Positions 36,249-44,209 of a stretch of 64,000 bases of DNA are shown here, one piece after another (position 1 is the stretch's first letter; each line of letters starts with the position of its first letter). The stretch spans positions 165,432 to 229,431 of the forward strand of contig NZ_BMXG01000004.1 in the NCBI RefSeq assembly GCF_014651635.1, written 5' to 3'. Under the pieces are notes generated by a model. That model was not told the DNA's origin and made no database searches. It was given only the letters and a program-made list of their open reading frames with translations. The stretch is from Cerasicoccus arenae (lineage in GTDB: Bacteria; Verrucomicrobiota; Verrucomicrobiia; Opitutales; Cerasicoccaceae). A program made the translations under genes and the position numbers.

Positions 36249-36554
36249 TTAATTGAGGTCCTCTAGGATGGAACGTAACTCTGCAGCAGGGTCGTCATGA
36301 TGCTGCACCACAGCGAGCTGCAACGCGTCCTCCAGAATGGGTTTGGCAGCGGCAGTATCTCCGGTTTCGAGCAGGACCTTGCCCAATAAAATGCGCGGCA
36401 TCATCCAGTCGTCCCGACTGTTTACGCATAACTCTAAATGCTCTTGCGCGTCGGCGTAAGCCTTCTCATCAAAGAGTGCCTGGCCCAGACTGTAGCGGAA
36501 GAGTGTGTTGTGCGGGTCTTTGGCGACCCGTTCGCGAAAGATTTCGGAACGCAT
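36249..36554 (-). CDS. Small TPR-repeat protein
   Basis: 101 residues. Two TPR-like helical pairs are visible: NTLFRYSLGQALFDEKAYADAQEHLEL (near 18-43) and PRILLGKVLLETGDTAAAKPILEDAL (near 53-78). Tetratricopeptide proteins mediate protein contacts; no partner is known. It is transcribed just before the glycosyltransferase gene. Confidence 0.75.
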   Translation of the reverse strand: MRSEIFRERVAKDPHNTLFRYSLGQALFDEKAYADAQEHLELCVNSRDDWMMPRILLGKVLLETGDTAAAKPILEDALQLAVVQHHDDPAAELRSILEDLN

Positions 36555-36696
36555 AGGTGATGTTGGTGTGTTCTAAGTTTTAAATTTGGATTGTGGAGTC
36601 AAGTCGGGCTAACGGCGTTTCTCAACTCTTAACTCAGAACTCCGCATTCTGCCACTAATTTAGCTTTTCACACTTGGCATAAGTCTTTTACCTAAG

Positions 36697-38571
36697 GTGA
36701 CATTGGACGGGAAAGCTGCACGACTAAAATCGACACTGCGCTGGCTGTGGCAGGCTAATCAGTTGGATTTCTTCCCGCTGCGCAAGCACCTGCGCGGCTA
36801 CAGCTTGGGTGCTGCCCGGGGGGATTTTACGGCGGCTTTTAATGTGGCGTTGCTGGCGTTCCCGCAGGGGATGGCGTATGCGCTGATTGCGGGCCTTCCG
36901 ATTCAGTATGGTATTTACGGTTCGGCGGTAGCAGCACTGGCAGGGGCGTTTTTTGCGGGTTCACGCTTCATCACGCTTGGGCCGACGAATGCGACAGCAG
37001 TCACTTTTGCCTCGGCAATGGCGGCGCTATCGATTGTGGACGGCGAAATGCGCGCGGCGATGCTGCCTTTGTTGCTGCTAATGATCGGGCTGTTTTTGGT
37101 CGTGGGTGCTTATATGCGCGTGGCCAGCGTGATCCAGTATATTTCGCGAACCGTGGTCACTGGCTATATTACCGCTGCCTCGCTGCTAATCATCGTTGGC
37201 CAGTCCAAGAATGCGCTCGGCATTACGTTCTCTCCCGAGGAGCGAGAGCGTGCGACGACCTTTTTTGAGAAGCTGATCATCACGGTTAGGCATTTGCCTG
37301 ATTTGCACGTCGAGTCCGCGACCCTCAGCATCATGACGGCGGTGCTCTATCTACTGCTCAATAAGAAATTTCGCACCCTGCCGAATGTCGCGATCACCAT
37401 GGTCACGGTCTCGGCAATCGCAGTCGGGTTGAGTGCGTTATCGGCGAATGAGTCCCTGGCCGGCTCGTTTTTTGCCCGCAATTGGGATGCGAGCGATATT
37501 CATTGGCTGCATAAAATAGACGCCAGCAACTGGCCCGTGACCGTGCCGGCTTTCGATTTTGACGCGATTGCTCAGCTTGCCAATGTCGCCTTGGCCATTG
37601 CGTTGCTCTGCGTGCTTGAGGGCACAAGTATCGGCAAGAGCCTGGCGGCGCGTTCGGGCGAAAAGCTGGACGGTAATCAGGAAATTCTGGCCATTGGAGC
37701 GGCAAATATCGCTTGCGGCTTTTTTGGTGGGATGCCAGCCTCGGGCTCCTTGACCCGCTCTCAACTGTCGTGGAGCAGCGGTGGGCGCACTCCGGTGGCC
37801 TCTCTGATCAACGGACTCATGGTCGTGGGGAGCGCTTTTTTGCTAGGCCCGCTGATTCATTACATCCCGCAGTCGGTGTTGGCGGTGCTCGTTATTTTCA
37901 TTGGTCTTGGGCTATTCAATCGTCACGCAATCAAGATCGTGACCAAGGCTACGCGCAGCGACGCCGCAGTGTTTTACACTACCTGTATTGCCGGTTTGCT
38001 GATTCCTTTGGACACTGCGATCTACTTGGGTGCGGGCCTCAGCATTGTCCTGTTTTTACGTAAGGCCGCGACGCCTGAGCTGGCCGAATACGGCTTTACT
38101 GATGGTGGGGAACTGGCCGAATTGGAAAACCCGAAACAGCGTCGCAATGCCGAGATTTCCATTGTCCACGTTGAAGGTGATCTGTTCTTTGGAGCCGCCG
38201 AAATTTTCGACGAACAAATGCGCCGCGTATGCGAGCAGCCCAACCTGAAAATCGTTGTCCTGAAAATGCGCAACGCTCGCCACCTAGACGCCACTTCCGC
38301 GATGGCGATTGAAGAGCTTGTTGGCTACATGAACGAGCGCGACCGCACGCTCATCCTCAGTGAATGCCGTGATGCGTGCATGCGCACGCTGACAGAATCT
38401 GGCGTTTTAGAGGTGCTCAATGAGAAAAATGTTTTTCGTGACAATCATAGCAACGCCACGCTCTCAACCGCAATGGCGCTTGGGCGTGCTCAGGAAATTC
38501 TCGGTGATCAGGAGATCGACATCAAAATTTACGTCAACCCCAACAAGCGCAAAAAGGTCGGAGAAGAGTAA
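36697..38571 (+). CDS. SulP-family anion transporter with STAS domain
   Basis: 624 residues from a GTG at 36697. The transporter half (about 25-440) has a dozen hydrophobic spans with the SulP signature near the N-terminus (ALLAFPQGMAYALIAGLPIQYGIYGS core, about 50-75) and SLAARSGEKLDGNQEI near 312. The C-terminal STAS domain (about 475-590) includes VHVEGDLFFGAAE and VLKMRNARHLDATSAMAIEEL. SulP proteins move sulfate, bicarbonate or other anions; the substrate cannot be read from sequence. Standalone gene. Confidence 0.9.
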   Translation: MTLDGKAARLKSTLRWLWQANQLDFFPLRKHLRGYSLGAARGDFTAAFNVALLAFPQGMAYALIAGLPIQYGIYGSAVAALAGAFFAGSRFITLGPTNATAVTFASAMAALSIVDGEMRAAMLPLLLLMIGLFLVVGAYMRVASVIQYISRTVVTGYITAASLLIIVGQSKNALGITFSPEERERATTFFEKLIITVRHLPDLHVESATLSIMTAVLYLLLNKKFRTLPNVAITMVTVSAIAVGLSALSANESLAGSFFARNWDASDIHWLHKIDASNWPVTVPAFDFDAIAQLANVALAIALLCVLEGTSIGKSLAARSGEKLDGNQEILAIGAANIACGFFGGMPASGSLTRSQLSWSSGGRTPVASLINGLMVVGSAFLLGPLIHYIPQSVLAVLVIFIGLGLFNRHAIKIVTKATRSDAAVFYTTCIAGLLIPLDTAIYLGAGLSIVLFLRKAATPELAEYGFTDGGELAELENPKQRRNAEISIVHVEGDLFFGAAEIFDEQMRRVCEQPNLKIVVLKMRNARHLDATSAMAIEELVGYMNERDRTLILSECRDACMRTLTESGVLEVLNEKNVFRDNHSNATLSTAMALGRAQEILGDQEIDIKIYVNPNKRKKVGEE

Positions 38572-38612
38572 ACTACCTGATGCAGTTGTGGTTTGTTTGG
38601 AAGTAAATACGT

Positions 38613-39434
38613 ATGCCTGAGCTTGCAGAAGTTGAATATTTTCGCCAGCAGTGGAACGCTGGAATTGGCAGAAAAGTGAGCGCAATAGAGGTCCATGCCA
38701 ATGCGCGCATCTTTCGGGAATGCCCAGCGGAGATTTTAGTCAACGGACTTGCTGGAGCCACGTTGCGTGGCTCTGATGCGCAGGCCAAGCAAATGCTGTT
38801 TGAGTTCTCAGGCGGGCGTTGGTTGGGCCTGCACCTTGGCATGACGGGCCGTCTGCTCTCTGAGCCAAAGCAATATGCGGCTGGGCCGTGGGATCATTTT
38901 ATGCTGCGTCAGGCGTCGGGCACGCTGGTTTTCCGTGATCCGCGGCAATTCGGTTTACTCAAGTGGCATGTGGGGAAAACGCCGCCTGATTGGTGGGTTT
39001 CGTTGCCGCCAGCAATCCTTTCCGAGGCGTTCACCGTGGAGGCAATGGCGGCCTTTCTGAAGCGTCGTGGCAAGTCGCCGCTCAAGGCCGTGCTACTCAT
39101 GCAGGAGCGTTTTCCTGGCGTCGGTAATTGGATGGCGGACGAGATTCTCTGGCGGGCAAATTTGCACCCTCAGACCAAAGCTGGTGCCTTGACCAATGCT
39201 GAACAAATTACTTTGCATTGCAAAGTTTGTGAGGTGTGCGCCGATGCGTTACGGGCGATTGCCGGGCAAGGTGGGGCGCTCCCGCCGGACTTAAATGTCA
39301 ACATCCCTGAGAGTTGGCTATTCTGGCATCGTTGGCGTGATGGCGGGCATTGCCCCCGTGACGGTCAGGCCTTGCAGCGTGAATCAATTGGCGGACGCAC
39401 TAGCTGTTGGTGTCCGCAGTGCCAAAATGGGTGA
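38613..39434 (+). CDS. mutM: Fpg/Nei-family DNA glycosylase
   Basis: 273 residues. The catalytic N-terminus Pro-Glu-Leu-Ala-Glu (PE at positions 2-3 after Met removal) is intact, as are the conserved Lys region near 55, HLGMTGRL near 74 and the helix-two-turn-helix motif FPGVGNWMADEILWRANLHP near 166-185. It removes oxidised bases such as 8-oxoguanine and cuts the strand. The C-terminal zinc finger is atypical: where CxxC is expected the sequence is CPRD, while the second pair, CPQC, is present. Possibly a zinc-poor variant; symbol given by family. Confidence 0.85.
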   Translation: MPELAEVEYFRQQWNAGIGRKVSAIEVHANARIFRECPAEILVNGLAGATLRGSDAQAKQMLFEFSGGRWLGLHLGMTGRLLSEPKQYAAGPWDHFMLRQASGTLVFRDPRQFGLLKWHVGKTPPDWWVSLPPAILSEAFTVEAMAAFLKRRGKSPLKAVLLMQERFPGVGNWMADEILWRANLHPQTKAGALTNAEQITLHCKVCEVCADALRAIAGQGGALPPDLNVNIPESWLFWHRWRDGGHCPRDGQALQRESIGGRTSCWCPQCQNG

Positions 39435-39581
39435 CTCTTACCCGGATCGCGTCAGCTTGACTCTATTTTTTATCAGGTATTTGCCTTAAATACATTTGCC
39501 ATGAATTGCTGAGTTGTGTCATGGTGACCGTGTCATTGACGTCATCGCCATGGCGTCACCCACATTTCTTCTGCTGAGACG

Positions 39582-41447
39582 ATGAACAAGGATATTAAAC
39601 TCTTTGCCTGCCTGTGCATTGGCAATGGTGTGCTTGACGTAAGAGCCTGTCAGAAGCTCAAGCGATTGCTCCCCGACGATGTCGAACTGCTGGATTTTGC
39701 CCAGGCGATCCTGGATAACGACATTTATGAGGATTTCGACGCGATGCAGGAATTACTCGATCAGGCTGTCGAGATGGATGAGGCCAACGACGAGCCGCCT
39801 TTTGACCCCTTTGTTGAACTGAAAAAAAAGCCCGGCGGAAGCCGCCCTAGCGTGGTAGTCGGCACCTTGCCCAAAATTCCAGAGCCGAAAATTTCTGAGC
39901 CCGATCCGGAGCCGAATAAACGCCCATCGATTAGTTTGCGTTCCCATACGCCAACGCCGGAAAAACAGCCCCCCCCCTCAGCTCCAGAAGAGGACGAGCC
40001 GGAATCGTCGGATTTGGCTGCTGCTGTCAGTGCTATCTGGCAGGCGACTGGCTCAAAAGCGCCCGAAGACGCCATGGCTGGCGTTGACATGTCCAAAGTC
40101 ACCCCGGCACCAGAGTTGTCCACTGCCGAGGCCAAGCAGGCCGTTGCCGCAATGGCGGCTCAGGCCCAGCAGATGCAGGATACGCACACGGATTCAGGTG
40201 AGCCCGTTGAGCGCCCCAAGCCGCGTGAAGCCACGGTGAAGACCGAGGGCGTGAAGCCAATTTGGCCGGACCCTGGCCCGCTCGATCCAGACAATACGAA
40301 CCAGATGCGTTTTGCGCTGATTGGGCTGCTGCTCAAGGCCTCAGAATACGGGGCGAGCGATGTCCACATTTCCGCTGATAGCCGCTTGTTTATCCGCCGT
40401 AACCGGAGCGTGGAATATGTGTCGCAGTCTGTAGTGTCGCGCAAGCTCGCCAACGCGATGAATCTTTCCGTGCTCAGCGCGGAGCAAAAGGAATATTTTG
40501 CGGCCGAACAAGATTACGACTTCGCCATGCCCTTCGACAAAGGACAGCGTTTTCGTGTTAATTTGATGCAGCATAAGGACGGCGTAGCGGGCACGTACCG
40601 CATCGTTCCATCGGAAATTCCGACGCTGGCTGATCTGGGATTCGATTCTCAAGGCGTGGACACCATCACCAAGCTTTTGGCCTACCACAACGGCTTGATC
40701 CTCGTCACGGGGCCTGTGGGTGCGGGTAAGACAACAACCCTCGCCGCCTTGGTGAACATTCTTAATCAGACACGGCAGGACCACGTAATTACCGTCGAAG
40801 AGCCGATCGAAGTCATTCAGGAGTCGGTTCAATGCCAGATCACTCAACGTGGCGTCGGCCCGCACACGAAGTCCTTCAAGAGCGCACTCAAGGGTGCCTT
40901 GCGTCAGGACCCGGATATCATTGTCATCGGAGAAATGCGTGACTTGGAGACGATCGAAATGGCCATTAGCGCCTCAGAAACCGGGCACCTCGTTATCGGA
41001 ACAATGCACACGAGTGACGCATCAACGACGCTCAACCGCCTCCTCGACGTATTCCCACCCGCCCAGCAGCCACAAATTCGCGCAATGGTCGCCGAGAGCT
41101 TACGCGGCATTCTTTGCCAACGCTTATTGCCGGATCAGCAGGGGGCTACGGCGATCGCCTACGAGCTTCTCCTTAAGAACACGGCGGTGTCGGCGCTCAT
41201 TCGCGACGGCAAATCCGAGGGACTGTCCAATATCATCGAGACGGGGCGCCGTGACGGCATGGTGCAGATGGATAATTCCATCATGGGTCTCTGGCAAGAG
41301 GGGCGTATTGACGCCGATACCGCCATTGCCAACTTACGCAGCGATCCGCTCAAGAACCAGATCCGCAACGGAGGTGCCGCCTCGCCGAGCATGACGCCCC
41401 CTCCCGCATCTGATGCCGGAAAGAAAAAGGGCATGTTTGGCCGCTAA
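39582..41447 (+). CDS. PilT-type ATPase with a long N-terminal extension
   Basis: 621 residues. The N-terminal 220 residues are acidic at the start and Pro/Glu/Ala-rich later, probably a flexible linker, with no recognised domain. The C-terminal 370 residues are a PilT/PilU-type ATPase: Walker A GPVGAGKTTT near 382, Asp box TVEEPIE near 408, Walker B IIVIGEMRD near 445 and His box GHLVIGTMHTSDA near 467. It drives pilus retraction or a related motor. It lies 47 bp upstream of a second PilT-like gene. A run of nine C (39969-39977) sits in the linker. Confidence 0.88.
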   Translation: MNKDIKLFACLCIGNGVLDVRACQKLKRLLPDDVELLDFAQAILDNDIYEDFDAMQELLDQAVEMDEANDEPPFDPFVELKKKPGGSRPSVVVGTLPKIPEPKISEPDPEPNKRPSISLRSHTPTPEKQPPPSAPEEDEPESSDLAAAVSAIWQATGSKAPEDAMAGVDMSKVTPAPELSTAEAKQAVAAMAAQAQQMQDTHTDSGEPVERPKPREATVKTEGVKPIWPDPGPLDPDNTNQMRFALIGLLLKASEYGASDVHISADSRLFIRRNRSVEYVSQSVVSRKLANAMNLSVLSAEQKEYFAAEQDYDFAMPFDKGQRFRVNLMQHKDGVAGTYRIVPSEIPTLADLGFDSQGVDTITKLLAYHNGLILVTGPVGAGKTTTLAALVNILNQTRQDHVITVEEPIEVIQESVQCQITQRGVGPHTKSFKSALKGALRQDPDIIVIGEMRDLETIEMAISASETGHLVIGTMHTSDASTTLNRLLDVFPPAQQPQIRAMVAESLRGILCQRLLPDQQGATAIAYELLLKNTAVSALIRDGKSEGLSNIIETGRRDGMVQMDNSIMGLWQEGRIDADTAIANLRSDPLKNQIRNGGAASPSMTPPPASDAGKKKGMFGR

Positions 41448-41494
41448 GATTTACTCACCTACACACTTACCAATTTTTATACACGTCCCCCCCC

Positions 41495-42559
41495 ATGGCT
41501 GAAATCGACGCACTTCTCAAAGGCATGTTGGATAACGACGGCTCGGACCTGCACCTCGCGGTGGGCTCTGTACCCAAGATTCGCGCGTCGGGTGCGATGC
41601 AGCCGCTGACCAACGAACCCGTCACCGCGAAGCAGATGGCAAAGCTGCTGAGCCAGATCACCAATGAGACACGCTGGAATCATTATCTGGAAACGCGTGA
41701 CCTCGACTTGGCTTATGAGATCAAAGGCTTGGCCCGTTTTCGTGGTAGCTTCTTTTACAATCACTGGGGGCAAGCGGCGGTGTTTCGCCAAATTCCGGCG
41801 GAAATTCTCTCTTTCGACACGCTGAAGCTGCCCGAGGTGTTGCGCGATGTCTGCGCCTACAAGGAAGGCCTGGTTTTCGTTACCGGGCCAACCGGTAGTG
41901 GTAAATCGACCACGCTCGCGGCGATGATCGACTACATCAACGAGAATTACCAAAAGCACATCATCACGATCGAAGACCCGATCGAGTTCGTGCATCCGAA
42001 GAAGAAAAGCGTCATCGTGCATCGTGAAGTTGGCGAGCACAGCGGCTCGTTTGCCAACGCCCTTCGTGGTGCCATGCGGGCTGACCCAGACATCATTCTC
42101 GTTGGTGAAATGCGCGAGTTGGAAACGATCAAGCTGGCTCTGGGTTGCGCCTCCATGGGTATGCTTGTCTTTGGCACGCTGCACACCAACAACGCCCCGA
42201 AGACCGTGGACCGCATCATTGACGCCTTTCCGGCGGAAGAGCAGGGACAGATTCGCATTATGCTCGCGGGCTGTCTCTCTTGCGTGGTGTCGCAGCTACT
42301 TTGCAAAAAAGTGCCCAAAGGCCGTGTCGCCGTTCACGAAATATTGCTCAAGCACGACGCACTCCCGAACACCATTCGCAGCGGTCGCACGAGCGCGATC
42401 CGTGGCATCATCGAGAGCAGTATGGCCCAAGGCATGACGATGATGGACTTCTCGATCAAAAAGCAGCTCGAGGCTGGCAACATCACTGGCAACGAAGCCT
42501 ACATGAAAGCCGCCGACAAAGAAGCCTTCAAGCAATACCTCGACGATCCCGTCGTCTAG
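41495..42559 (+). CDS. PilT/PilU-type retraction ATPase
   Basis: 354 residues, normal PilT length. N-terminal PAS-like domain with DGSDLHLAVGSVPKIR; Walker A GPTGSGKSTT near 129-138; Asp box TIEDPIEF near 155; Walker B IILVGEMRELET near 200; His box LVFGTLHTNNAPKTVDRI near 220. The hexameric ATPase powers type IV pilus retraction. The ATG follows directly after a run of eight C (41487-41494), without a purine-rich ribosome-binding site. Pilin-like genes lie nearby. Confidence 0.9.
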   Translation: MAEIDALLKGMLDNDGSDLHLAVGSVPKIRASGAMQPLTNEPVTAKQMAKLLSQITNETRWNHYLETRDLDLAYEIKGLARFRGSFFYNHWGQAAVFRQIPAEILSFDTLKLPEVLRDVCAYKEGLVFVTGPTGSGKSTTLAAMIDYINENYQKHIITIEDPIEFVHPKKKSVIVHREVGEHSGSFANALRGAMRADPDIILVGEMRELETIKLALGCASMGMLVFGTLHTNNAPKTVDRIIDAFPAEEQGQIRIMLAGCLSCVVSQLLCKKVPKGRVAVHEILLKHDALPNTIRSGRTSAIRGIIESSMAQGMTMMDFSIKKQLEAGNITGNEAYMKAADKEAFKQYLDDPVV

Positions 42560-42689
42560 CCAACGTCCCGTTGGATCGAGAGTTTTTGCACTGCAAAAAT
42601 GCGGAGAGGCACTCGGCTCTAGTAAAGAAGTGAGCTAGAGAATTTGGATTTCGTATGGGAGAGGCGGAGGGGCACTGGTGTGCCTAATG

Positions 42690-43373
42690 TCACGGTAGCC
42701 CGATGGATACATCGACTGCCTCCACGTGGCCGTCAAAAAACAGCGTGTTCCGCACGCTGCCGTGGATTGGCTTTGCGGGGGTGCTGGAGGCCCAGCCTTT
42801 GCCCGTGACGTCGGGGTGCTGCTGATCAGCGTCCATGACGGCCCAAGTGCGTGAGGGATCGATGATTTGATAGACATTGCCCGCGACCGTCTCGCTGTCG
42901 TTCTTTGCCAGGGCGGGATGAACGCCCCAGACGTTGATAATTTCGGCCGAGTTGGGGTTTTCCGCCTTGGTGTTCATGACGAATGTCCGCGGCTCGCTGC
43001 CAAGCTCGTCAATGGGGAAGGCGGGGGGAATAAGCGCCTCCACGCGATAGGGCGGCGTGGCGTTGGCTGGGACGTCTAGGTAACTAGCCAGAAAATTGCT
43101 GAGCCGACCGTCTTCCTCGTCGCGATCAGGCTCGTAGATGGGAATTTGGCCTGGCCAGAGCGGGCCGGGAAACGTTCCGTTATGTTCTTGTGTAAAGAGG
43201 TTGATCGCTGCGCCTGTTTGGCGAAGGGCATTGACGCCGCCGGATTTCTGGGCCGAGGTGCGGACTGCGCCTACTGCCGGGATGAGCAGCGCCGCGAGTA
43301 TGCCGATTATGGCAACGACGGTGAGTAATTCGATTAGAGTAAAGGCGCGGGAAAACCGGCGGTAGTTTAGCAT
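42690..43373 (-). CDS. Prepilin-type protein
   Basis: 227 residues from the ATG at 43373. N-terminal prepilin signal SRAFTLIELLTVVAIIGILAA, with cleavage after Ala8 rather than the usual Gly, then a hydrophobic helix. The rest fits the verrucomicrobial pilin-like family that ends with an H-x9-DG-type C-terminal block (MDADQQHPDVTGKGW, FFDGHVEAVDV). The frame is open upstream into the terminal repeat of the inserted element at 43389, up to an ATG at 43496, so a 41-residue extension is possible but is not favoured. Confidence 0.8.
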   Translation of the reverse strand: MLNYRRFSRAFTLIELLTVVAIIGILAALLIPAVGAVRTSAQKSGGVNALRQTGAAINLFTQEHNGTFPGPLWPGQIPIYEPDRDEEDGRLSNFLASYLDVPANATPPYRVEALIPPAFPIDELGSEPRTFVMNTKAENPNSAEIINVWGVHPALAKNDSETVAGNVYQIIDPSRTWAVMDADQQHPDVTGKGWASSTPAKPIHGSVRNTLFFDGHVEAVDVSIGLP

Positions 43374-43388
43374 GACGGCATACTGATA

Positions 43389-43445
43389 GGGACTTCGATT
43401 AACCTCAGAAATTGACTGAATGCCTTCCTGCATCCCACATAAACA
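43389..43445 (+). repeat. Left terminal inverted repeat of the element
   Basis: 57 bp, identical to the reverse complement of 43933-43989 except at two positions (9 and 49 from the outer end). The outer 16 bp also match, in inverse orientation, the segment 43469-43485, so this end can fold into a larger hairpin that encloses a CTGTTT-TT-AAACAG hairpin (43453-43466). Confidence 0.9.
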
Positions 43446-43468
43446 AAGGAGGCTGTTTTTAAACAGGG

Positions 43469-43485
43469 GGTTAATCGAAGTCCCC
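43469..43485 (-). repeat. Internal copy of the element's terminal sequence
   Basis: GGTTAATCGAAGTCCCC matches the outer end of the left repeat in inverse orientation and is in direct orientation with 43974-43990 of the right end (one difference, C/T). The segment 43486-43990 is thus bounded by a 17-bp direct repeat. Confidence 0.85.
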
Positions 43486-43528
43486 TTAGGTTGCATGTGG
43501 ACTAATGGTTGGACGCGTACGGTTCATC

Positions 43529-43933
43529 TTACTTCTTCAATTTCTCCTCAACTGATTTTTGAAATTGCGGGTCTGTCATTTCCGAAAACATTTCATCATC
43601 GACAGGGATCTCGACATACAATCCCTGATCAGTATCAAACGCATTCGTGATAGGCGAACTTCGACCTAGTTTCAACAAATAACCATCAGAATCTCTCTCC
43701 CAGATTAAAACTTTATAAGAATCAAAATCTATAACGATATTGTTCTTCCGGCAAAATTGCTTAATCTCGTCAACATCAGCGGGAAGTCTTCCATATTCGA
43801 CATAGTATCTGCCTGAAAGATACATAGCTTCTTCGCCTGGCTCTCCCGCTAATTCAAGAGGGCCATTTCGGCATCCAGAAAACAACAAAGCAAACGCTAA
43901 GCTAAATATAAATATAAGACCTGAGATTCTCAT
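43529..43933 (-). CDS. Small lipoprotein carried by the 601-bp element
   Basis: 134 residues from the ATG at 43931-43933; an earlier in-frame start lies inside the terminal repeat. A signal peptide ends in an LFSGC lipobox (Cys21). The mature part is acidic at the end and contains a YYVEYGRLPADVDEIKQFC segment and an ITNAFDTDQGLYVEIP segment, faintly like the globular part of pseudopilins, with no recognised family. The last base of the right terminal repeat is the first base of the start codon, so the repeat supplies the 5' leader. Codon use is visibly more AT-rich than neighbouring genes, a sign of transfer. Confidence 0.65.
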   Translation of the reverse strand: MRISGLIFIFSLAFALLFSGCRNGPLELAGEPGEEAMYLSGRYYVEYGRLPADVDEIKQFCRKNNIVIDFDSYKVLIWERDSDGYLLKLGRSSPITNAFDTDQGLYVEIPVDDEMFSEMTDPQFQKSVEEKLKK

Positions 43934-43989
43934 GTTTATGCGGGATGCAGGAAGGCATTCAGTCAATTTCTGAGGTTAATTGAAGTCCC
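43933..43989 (-). repeat. Right terminal inverted repeat of the element
   Basis: 57 bp, inverted relative to 43389-43445 with two differences. Directly followed by CTGATA (43990-43995), the same six bases that precede the left repeat. Confidence 0.9.
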
Positions 43990-44209
43990 CTGATATAACT
44001 TAGTCGGAAATATTTCAGCCCAATTCAGCAAATCGTTACGATAAACGCAAAACCCACTCCATCTGCGCCCAAAGAGTTTCCTTGGTCCCAGGGAGGCGCC
44101 TGCGCTACCATGAATGAGCATATCGCTAAATTGCCGCCGAGACCAAAGAATTGCCGAAATGAAGGTTTTTCGTTGCCTCATCCCCCAGCATTCCGCGAAA
44201 TCACGCGCT

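Larger units (their letters stand above)
43389..43989. mobile_element. 601-bp non-autonomous element with 57-bp terminal inverted repeats
   Basis: The ends 43389-43445 and 43933-43989 are inverted repeats (55 of 57 identical; outer sequence GGGACTTCRATTAACC). They are bordered exactly by CTGATA at 43383-43388 and CTGATA at 43990-43995, the pattern of a 6-bp target-site duplication. There is no transposase. One AT-rich lipoprotein gene fills most of the interior. A third copy of the outer 16-17 bp lies inverted inside the left end (43469-43485). I infer a MITE-like or cargo-carrying element mobilised in trans. It is inserted 15 bp upstream of the pilin-like start codon, so it likely separates that gene from its native promoter. 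No family name is assigned. Confidence 0.8.

Noticed and set aside
43389..43989. The 57-bp repeats as part of a CRISPR array or an attachment pair
   Set aside because: There are only two full copies, inverted, with no spacer-repeat pattern; the exact target duplication fits transposition instead.
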